In this document: in pieces, positions 57,206 to 64,000 of the stretch
Position numbering within the stretch: the first letter of the stretch is position 1
Layout of the letters: every line of letters starts with the position of its first letter
Assembly (NCBI GenBank): GCA_035079385.1
Contig: JAVHKY010000054.1
Coordinates: 62,001-126,000, forward strand
Direction of reading: 5' to 3'
DNA: 64,000 nucleotides
Source: Aspidiotus rigidus
Lineage: Eukaryota > Arthropoda > Insecta > Hemiptera > Diaspididae
Position numbers and translations under genes: made by a program
The notes under the pieces: model-generated
The model's input: the letters and a program-made list of their open reading frames with translations, nothing else
What the model was told of the DNA's origin: nothing
Databases searched by the model: none

Positions 57206-58200
57206 TCAGCTCTTATTATTATTACCACTCAGATCGCGGGCGAAGGAAGTGGTAGAATCAAGGCCCTTCCTCGTAAGTTTTTTACGGACCATACGGTCAA
57301 TGTCCAAGTTGACCTCATTCACAGCGGCCAAGTGCTTAATGGTCGCCAGCTCCTTTTGGAAAGCTGGTTGACTTAACGGAATGCTAGTCAGTCGATGAAT
57401 ATAACTATTGAAGGCAGCGATCTTATGAGAAAATGGACAGAAGGACGATCCGTGGACAACTGTATCGGTCGAAGTATCCTTCCTGAATATCGCAAATTCA
57501 TGGTCCCCATCTCTATCAGAGATAGTGAGATCCAGAAAGTTTATGGAAGAACCTCCAATTTCTGTAGTGAATTTTATGGAGGGATACATTGTATTCAGAT
57601 ACTGAAGAAACTCACCAAGGAGCTCTTGAGGACCGGTCCACGCACATAATATATCGTCCACATATCGGTGCCAGTAATGGATGTGACTCAGTAGCACTTG
57701 GCCAGAGGAAAACAAGTCAACCTCAAATCTTGACATGAATATCTCCGAAACGAGAGAGCCCAAAGGAGAGCCGATAGGGATGCCTACCTCCTCAGGGACG
57801 ACGTAAAATTTCCCACTGAACTTACAGAAGTTAGGGGACCAGCACGCATTAAGGAGGCCAAAAAATTCCTGTATCTCGTTATGAGGAATGTTGAACTTTA
57901 CAAGTAGGTCACCCATATACTGCATAGTATGGGCCTTTGGTATGTTGGGAAAGAGGCCGGCTACATCAAGTGAGCAGAGGCTAGTACCCGGAGGCGAGGT
58001 AACATTTTTGAACCTCTCGGCCAGAGAAACCGAATTTTTAACGGAGTAGGGGGACTCGTACTCGATTCGAGACTTGAACCAACGATCCAAGAACTTGGCC
58101 AGAAAATAGGCAGAGGAGAAGACGTAGGACACGACAGGCCGCATAGGAGTATTCATCTTGTGAACTTGTGGCAACCCATAGAGGAGGGGGAACAGGGTTA
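57206..58200 (-). pseudogene. Reverse transcriptase domain of the PLE
   Basis: The frame with Met at 58174 runs MPQVHKMNTPMRPVVSYVFS, then FLAKFLDRWFKSRIEYESPY. Motif A is SLDVAGLFPNIP (68-79), motif B GIPIGSPLGSLVSEIFM (131-147) and motif C YWHRYVDDILCAW (167-179, catalytic D173 and D174), then INFLDLTISDRDG and a linker ending LDSTTSFARDLSGN. The core is intact over 322 codons, but LYG-L just before MPQVHK is in another frame, so a frameshift separates it from the N-terminal region. It terminates near 57206 where the next frameshift falls. Confidence 0.9.
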
Positions 58201-59179
58201 GGTACGAGCAGGGCTTTTTTGAGCGAAGAACTTTTTATGATAACCTCACTCCCGTTCACAACTTTCCTAACCTCTTTGACGTAGTTAGGAAAGTTAAAAT
58301 CCACATTGAGTGAGAACTTCTTGAACCTTGGAAACGTAGGAGGATTTCTCCAGGACTACGATCGCGTTACCCTTGTCGGCTTTAGTAAGGATTAACCCCT
58401 GGTCCCTGACCTTCCTCCTCAGATTATCTATCACCTCACGTGCGTAATTGTTTATACGAGGGAGGGGGGTGTCGCGGACTAGTTCAGCGCAAGCTGATTG
58501 AATATTCACGCCGGGACCAATTTTTATGGTCAGATCGGCAACGACATTTGCAAGAGTTTCATCTTTAGGAAGGGGAAGTAGGCCAAATTTTAGACCCTTC
58601 TCCAACAAATACGTTTCATCTTGCGAGAATTGCGTCTGGGTGTAATTAATAATGCGGGACTGGAAATTTTGAACGACACCATTATTAGCACAAATATTTT
58701 TGAGGGCAATAGCCTTGGAGTTCAGAAGGAAGGAAATTTTCTTTTCTTTTTTGGCTTTGAGCTCGACCTCAAAATCCCAGCAATCCTCATTAACCTTCCG
58801 AATAAACCGATCGAACTCACCTGGCGGAAGCAAACTAGAGAGCCTGGAATGGACGAGGAGATTGAGACGAGCAGTAACATTCAGACGACCAGACCATCTT
58901 CTCAACTCGGAACGAATCCATTTGTTAGTGATGGTTTCCTCCAATTTTCGAGTGGTGTACTTACAGTCGGAGTATAAACGAAACTTTACGAACTTAGGTT
59001 TTAAGTGCAGCCTTAAACATTTGCGGAGGAACGAAATATGCGAAGAATAAGAACAACGTTGGGTGCGAAATTTTGAAAATAAGAACCGAAGGTACGCACC
59101 ATTTGCGTTATTAATAGAATTGACACGGTCCGAAACGTTACGGGTGTCGAGCCGTAACGTTTCGGACCGTGTCAATTCT
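58201..59179 (-). pseudogene. N-terminal region of the PLE protein
   Basis: An open frame covers 59179-58294 and continues after a frame change as FPNYVKEVRKVVNGSEVIIK and SSSLKKALLVPNPVPP (58295-58200). Features in order: RNVSDRVNSINNANGAYLRF; ITNKWIRSELRRWSGRLNVT; a Lys/Glu-rich helix-like part (FEVELKAKKEKKISF); and ILTKADKGNAIVVLEKSSYV, the conserved ADKGN block that precedes the RT in PLEs. The ATG at 59214 lies outside the element, in target DNA. No Met precedes the conserved part inside the element, so the true start is missing or lies in lost 5' sequence. Confidence 0.85.
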
Positions 59180-59180
59180 A
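59115..59180. repeat. Perfect 29-bp inverted repeat at the PLE 5' end
   Basis: Arms 59115-59143 and 59152-59180 are exact reverse complements (TAGAATTGACACGGTCC... and ...GGACCGTGTCAATTCTA) with an 8-base loop GTGTCGAG. The outer arm touches the target duplication. It could be part of the element's 5' end or a 5' inversion made during insertion. Confidence 0.95.
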
Positions 59181-59191
59181 TAGGAGAGGGA

Positions 59192-60240
59192 CTTGGAAAA
59201 ATTTCGACTCTCAAGCTATATATGATAGGAGGGGGACTTAGAAAAATTTCGACTCTCGAGCTATATATGATATGGAAGGGACATGGAAAAATTTCAACTC
59301 TTGAGCTATCATATATAGCTGGAGATTCGAGAAAAATTTAGACTCTCAAACTATATTATACTAGGCTAACAGTAGGTCTAGGCCTTCTTCATACTAGCTT
59401 CATCTAGGTCTAGGCTTCCTTGAATTTTCAACACCAAATCCCATTTGACTCATAAAACAGGTTCCCTGCGTTCCTCGTTTAACTTCGTTAAGGAAGCCGT
59501 CGTTTTTTCCAAGTTCCTACAGTAGGTCAAGGTCATTGATAATGTCATGAAGCGTTACGTTACATTACGTTGCACAGGTTTCTGACGGACACCCAGCCCA
59601 AATACATTCATATTAATATGATAGGAGGGGGCTCAAGTCCAACATTATTGGCAAAAATGGTTCAAGTCCCCTCCTACCGTATGTAGTACGAATTGGACTT
59701 GAAAAAATTTCGACTCTCGAACAATAATATATGATAGGGAGGAAAGGAACTCCGAAATATTCTTACTTTTAGGCTATATGCGCCATGACACAAAGGGACT
59801 CAGGAACACTTAAGAATTTTCAGAGATTTTAATTTGAATTCTCAATACCAAAACCAATTTGATCCACGGAACAGGTTCCCTGCGTTCCTTGTTCAACTTT
59901 GTTAAGTAACCCGGCACCTTTTTCATCACATTACCTCCCCCGACCCCTTAAGAAAAACAGGTTCCCAATTGAAACAAGTCAGACACATGAGCTCACGTGT
60001 TTCCTGTAATGTAGTACTTTATGGGCTTTACGCGATATCGATTTTATTGAACGTATTCGATCAATTCTACAGATTATATCAACTTTTGATGCATCTATCT
60101 CAGTCAGAATGACATCATGTTAACCCTCCACCAATGATTCATAGCTTAGTACAAGCCTAGTATTCAGTATTTTAGGCTGACTAGTTAACGGGCTCCTCCC
60201 CCAAAGTTTATTAGCCTAATATACTGTATGTTGGACCTCA
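59192..60240 (+). repeat. Dispersed repeat family, dense tract
   Basis: About four successive units of roughly 45 bp (59181-59345) run GGACTTGGAAAAATTTCGAC, TCTCAAGCTATATATGATAG and GAGGG. Then come CCTAGTATT and CTAGGTCTAGGC patches, AAAACAGGTTCCCTGCGTTC followed by CTCGTTTAACTTCGTTAA (59455 on, and again near 59872), and another TAGTACAAGCCTAGTATTCA patch (60150). Confidence 0.65.
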
Positions 60241-60299
60241 TACACGGTGTACTCCGCCTCCTCTTTATATTATATAGGCTCCTTTAGTATCTACTGGGG

Positions 60300-60570
60300 A
60301 AGGCGGTTATTTCCTTGTAACCATGGACCAAAAGTGGAGTACTGGGCAATCCACTGCGGATCAATATTAGTCCACCTCTTCTTCTCCAGTTTCCAACTCC
60401 TCACCTTCCATTTTTCGATCAACATCCTCTCTCGTCCAAGCCCTACTAGATAACTGAGGCATGGTCGCTCGTTCCTTACAGTACTTACGCTTCTACATTC
60501 TTCTTTCCTTGCATTTAACCTCCTTCCGCCTATCGAGCTGATAATCTTATCATTGAAACTCATTTTGAGT
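60300..60570 (+). pseudogene. Possible LINE 3' fragment
   Basis: The stretch ATGGTCGCTCGTTCCTTACA...CCTTGCATTTAACCTCCTTC, then CGCCTATCGAGC (60460-60540), aligns by eye with ACGGTCAAATGTTCCTTACA...TTCAACCTTCACCGCCTGTC at 44100-44165, the end of the I-type LINE fragment. No catalytic motif is left. Identification is weak. Confidence 0.3.
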
Positions 60571-62339
60571 CTGATGACGGTTAATTTGAGTAGTAACGTC
60601 ACGTTGGTACGATAGATGTTTGCAGAGCATTCCTCCTCAACATTTGAAGTACCGATAATTGTCTGTTACGAATAATGTAAAATGGTCGTCCGTACAGAAG
60701 GACAGCAATTTCACGATTCCAGAAGAGAATAAAAAACTCCTTTTTACTAATGGAATGTGTGCAGATATACATTCTATAATCTCGCCAACGAACATAATTC
60801 GAAAAAAATCATACTCGATATTCATGCGAGTATATTTCTACCGTTATTGATTTAATGATCATACATTCAATACGTACGACTCGCAGGAAAAAATATTTTT
60901 CTTGTAGCATTGAATAGGGAATATTTCAAAAATTAATTGATATACGTTACAACGCAGCAAATTTCTCCACTGATTTCGAGCTCTCGGTGATCTTCTTCGT
61001 GGTTAAACAGAAAGAAAACGTAAAACCATTCTGATCTTATACTATATTAGACGGGGATAATTAATTTTTCAACTTACGCAAAATAATTATTTTTTACAAG
61101 ATAAATAATTTCAATGCTGGCGGGTTTTAGAGTGTATCAAAGGTGAAAATCAATAAATTGAAATGATACCGAGAGCCAAAGAGGTAATTTCATTCGGAAA
61201 AACACTCAAAGTGTTCTACGTTTACGATAATTATAAACAAAGTTACAATCAGGATGATGTAAAAGCTTCGGGTGTATTGATTTAGTCCTTGTTTCCTTAG
61301 AAACTCCAATCAAAATTTCATAATAAAATGCAAATGATGCTCTTACGAAGCTAGAATGAGATTGACGGAATGGAACGTCCGTATTTGAGTACCTTTTTGT
61401 TGTTTTACTGAGCTAAAATTCGATCAGTAAAATTTTTGCCTCTACTTTTTCCTCAAGCTATATATCCATATTTCTCACTCTTACTGTATCTCAAACTTGA
61501 AAGATACTTGTACGAGATTAACGTTTCAAACGAGAGTCTTCAAGTTCAAACTGACAATGGAGAAGACGCTGTTTATATTTTTCCTGTTCTCATCGCATGC
61601 GTTCCAATTAAGATAAGATACTTTGTAATTCAAAGTGAAGAAGCGTTTCGTTTTTTCTAGAAAAAATGAATGAAAATTAAAGAAAACGGCGAAACGAAAG
61701 AGGAAAATATCAACTCGACTTGTGTCAAGGACCTATCTTCACAATTCTCTATAGTCTTCTTTTTCGTTTTTCTTCTTCACCCAATATTGATCGAATTATA
61801 TTTTCCAACTTGTTATGAGTTTCTCCGTATTTACACTTAAACACAGTGAGAGAGAAATGAGAAGAACGAAAAAAAGGAAAATTACACAATCAAAATTACT
61901 TTTTCAAGTCGTTAGTATTTATTTACTGTTTCAGAAAATACCTTCGTCCAAAAACTGTTTGTTCCTCTGACTCAGGAAAAATATTTCTCAACATCACGGT
62001 ATTTCTCTTCCGCTCAACTTTTCGGGCTCTTTCCCTTTTCTTTCGTCACTCGCGGTAATTTTAGAGTCGTCGTTATCAATATATTATTTTTAGCTCGGTT
62101 CACTTAAATTTGAGCGACAAAAACAGTGTAATACTTATCGTATCGTCACACTTCTCATTGATAATGACCCAAGAAAAGATATTAACGAAGTTTCATTATA
62201 AGACTGCGGTCAAATACGCTAACGTAATAAGGCGCAAATTTTGAGGCAATGACGACTCTTACGGAATTCAAAAAACAAAAGGCGGGAGCAGAATTCAGAA
62301 GTGAGGGCAATAAAAGAACGAATCTCCGTATAGGATAAG
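60571..62339. other. Intergenic DNA, no recognisable gene
   Basis: AT-rich with no terminal repeats, RNA gene or convincing coding frame. Confidence 0.4.
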
Positions 62340-62638
62340 CATAATATGAGTCACGTCGACTTGAATCGATGTCGATTTGGTGTTGATCGGGGACGATTTC
62401 ACGTAAATCGACTAGGAATCGACGTCGATTTTGAGTCAACTAGGTCTCGCTCCAATGTCGTCATTGAGTCAACTCCCGGTCGATAATAAATTCGAAAAAG
62501 TTGACTCGAAAATTGACGTCAATTTCTAGTCGATATTAATATAGTACAGGGAGTTGACTCAATTTCGACATCGACAATGAGTCGATTTGTAGTCGATGTT
62601 GAGACGGAACTTCGATGGTCGACAAGTTTCATTGGCCG
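62340..62638. repeat. GTCGA / TTGAC-rich tract
   Basis: ACGTCGACTTGAATCGATGT, AATCGACGTCGATTTTGAGT, AGTTGACTCAATTTCGACAT and GTCGATTTGTAGTCGATGTT. About 20 TCGA words occur in 300 bp without a fixed unit. It ends where the TIR element copy B begins. Confidence 0.6.
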
Positions 62639-63510
62639 TTTGGGCGCGAAATCTGAAAATTGTAGGTTGTGACGTCACAAGGCTGACCTATGACGTCATC
62701 AAACGTCACAGACCCCACTCTAAGCTATATATGACAGGAGGACTTGGAAAAAACTGACTTATGACGTCATCAAATTGTGACGTCACAGCCCCGTCCCTCA
62801 AGCTATATATGATAGGAGGAGGACTTGAAGATTTTTCAAATTCCGAGTTTTTCCTCCTACTAGACGGCTGGGGTTTTTTCCAAAAAAAAAAAAAAAAAAA
62901 AAAAAAACCACATAGAACAGGTTTTTTGTTGAAATGGTCCAATAAACCCAATAAAAGTCCCATTAATTTCATTTCTGACCCAATAAAAGAAAAATGAAAT
63001 TTGAATTCCTAGGTCGAGTAGGTTTTTTTCTGTAATTTTGACAGTATTTTCGGGCAAATGTTCAAGTTCCAAGGAGCCCACACACCCTCACACCATTCCT
63101 AGTGCTATCCGTACACCACCTTTTAAGAGCCTTCCAGAGACCGGATTTTTCGGCATTTTTGATGGAGATTTTCGGCACTAAAAATACGGTTTTCGGCATT
63201 ATTCGGCAATAGCGAAAAAAAGTACCATTTTTTTGTATTTTTTGAGTCACTTAATGCTTAAAATTATACATTTTCCTTCTAAAATTCGGCAAAAACGACG
63301 ATTTCGGCATTTATTTTTTACTTTTTCGGCATTTTGCCGAGAAATCCGGTCTCTGTCTATAAGAAACCAATACTTTCAATTTTTAATTTGGTAGGCGCCC
63401 TGTGAGGGAAAAAGCCGTCTATGATTTCGACAGTTGCAGTCCTTCCACGAATTGGTATTTTTATTGGTCCACCAGTGAATGACGCTGAAAATTCGAAAAA
63501 CACGAGTCGG
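62639..63510 (-). mobile_element. Non-autonomous TIR element (copy B), interrupted by a hAT-like MITE
   Basis: It starts TTTGGGCGCGAAATCTGAAA and runs as the reverse complement of 27830-28524, with GTGACGTCAC blocks, CTATATATGATAGGAGG, a long A-run (62881-62906) and CCAGTGAATGACGCTGAAAA with TTCG near 63500. The far end differs from copy A after GAAAAACAC, so that terminus is lost or diverged. The interval 63135-63355 is absent from copy A at the matching site. Confidence 0.7.
63135..63355. mobile_element. Short hAT-like MITE nested in copy B
   Basis: CAGAGACCGGATTTTTCGGC at the left and GCCGAGAAATCCGGTCTCTG at the right, inverted with one mismatch over about 20 bp. The interior of 221 bp is mostly TTTTCGGCATT variants. 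Copy A (about 28040-28056) reads TTATAGAGCTCTTAAAAGG at the corresponding place, so the MITE was added to copy B. The target duplication is not clean. Confidence 0.8.
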
Positions 63511-64000
63511 GCCAAAAAGTCCGGACACCGGTTGGATGATTTTCGGAGGACGTTTCTGATAAGAGGTACATTAATTCAGTCATTTGGTGGCCCTATACTT
63601 GAGAAACGAAAAGCTTCGCCTGTTCTAGTTTGTTCTCTGTAAAAAGTAGCCTAAAACGCGTTCTCAGAAGTCATCAGTCCCTTTTAGTTATAGATTCGAG
63701 CTAGGTTTTTTCTCCATTCAAGTTTAATAGGGTTGTGATATCGATGTAGCAGGGTGGCAAAAAGTCCCTGAAATATCACCAGCTCTTCCTAGATATGACT
63801 TCTACCTACGGGCTACTTCAATTCTAGTGTTTCTATTTGATTTCACTTGATGATGCTGTAATATCTGAAAACTCAGTTCACAATCACCTTTTTCATATCT
63901 ATGAAAAAATTCCTGGATTAAGATCGAAGGCGTATCCAGAAAATTTATGAAGTCCCTGAAGAAGGGTTTGAAGTTAGGGCTACCCCATATAAGAAATGAT
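63511..64000. other. Intergenic DNA, no recognisable gene
   Basis: Nothing identifiable up to the end of the window. Confidence 0.4.

Larger units (their letters stand above)
56535..59179 (-). mobile_element. Penelope-like element with exact 12-bp target duplication
   Basis: ATAGGAGAGGGA stands at 56523-56534 and again at 59180-59191. Removing the interval restores ATATATGATAGGAGAGGGACTT, the normal sequence of the surrounding dispersed family. The element reads on the minus strand: a hairpin at the 5' end (59115-59180), then the N-terminal region, RT and GIY-YIG in three different frames, and about 160 bp of 3' sequence (56693-56535). At least three frame changes (near 58300, 58190 and 57200-57050) make it inactive, but most of its length is preserved. 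It is the most complete PLE here. Confidence 0.92.

Noticed and set aside
58621..59050. Plus-strand frames of about 116-118 codons
   Set aside because: Antisense shadows of the PLE N-terminal region.
56523..59191. Hammerhead ribozyme in or near the PLEs
   Set aside because: Some PLEs carry one, and the hairpin arm contains GGTCCGAAAC, which resembles the end of such a core. By eye I found no CTGATGA preceding a GAAA at suitable spacing on either strand. A descriptor-based RNA search would settle it.
62706..63081. Minus-strand frames through the poly(A) region
   Set aside because: Created by the A-run (poly-Phe) in copy B; not conserved in copy A beyond chance.

Overview
This window looks like non-genic chromosomal DNA from an AT-rich eukaryotic genome, most likely an arthropod. 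The reasons are the long stretches with no credible coding sequence, R1-type and I-type LINE remnants, several Penelope-like elements (PLEs), Helitrons, and short non-autonomous DNA transposons. The species cannot be named from the sequence. I found no host gene I would defend, no rRNA or tRNA, no CRISPR array and no operon-like organisation.

Layout. 1-5.6 kb: a doubtful minus-strand coding relic, a short tandem repeat, then AT-rich DNA. 5.6-8.8 kb: a dimeric satellite split by a Helitron (6923-7870). 11.7-12.3 kb: a pogo/Tigger-like MITE. 14.2-18 kb: an old PLE followed by a foldback element with long inverted arms. 21-24 kb: nested MITEs and repeat pairs. 26.3-26.9 kb: a second, heavily decayed PLE (minus strand). 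27.4-29.4 kb: an R1-like LINE (minus strand) split by a terminal-inverted-repeat element whose relative lies at 62.6-63.5 kb. 32.2-33.3 kb: another copy of the same LINE family. 33.6-33.8 kb: a fragment of a different LINE. 37-41 kb: two plus-strand PLEs, one with a 479-codon uninterrupted RT plus GIY-YIG reading frame (39470-40909). 42-44.2 kb: a hAT-like MITE with an exact 8-bp target duplication and an I-type LINE 3' fragment with RNase H. 47.8-49.1 kb: a hairpin and a TIR-bounded segment encoding a protein tail with an AT-hook. 50.5-52.4 kb: a second Helitron. 56.5-59.2 kb: a minus-strand PLE with an exact 12-bp target duplication. Between these lies a dispersed repeat family (motifs GACGTCAT, CTATATATGATAGGAGG, GACTTGGAAAAATTTCGACT, and the near-palindrome AACAGGGAACCTGTTTTA), with local minisatellites rich in CCTAGTATA.

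The elements do not form a pathway. What ties them together is nesting: PLEs sit in the dispersed family, a Helitron in a satellite, MITEs in other MITEs, and a TIR element in a LINE. Several insertion junctions can be read base by base because an unoccupied relative of the target is present in the same window. I looked for an undescribed system and did not find convincing evidence for one. The most unusual items are a perfect 29-bp hairpin at the 5' end of one PLE, a PLE fragment bracketed by direct repeats of about 275-360 bp, and diffuse GTCGA-rich tracts at three loci.
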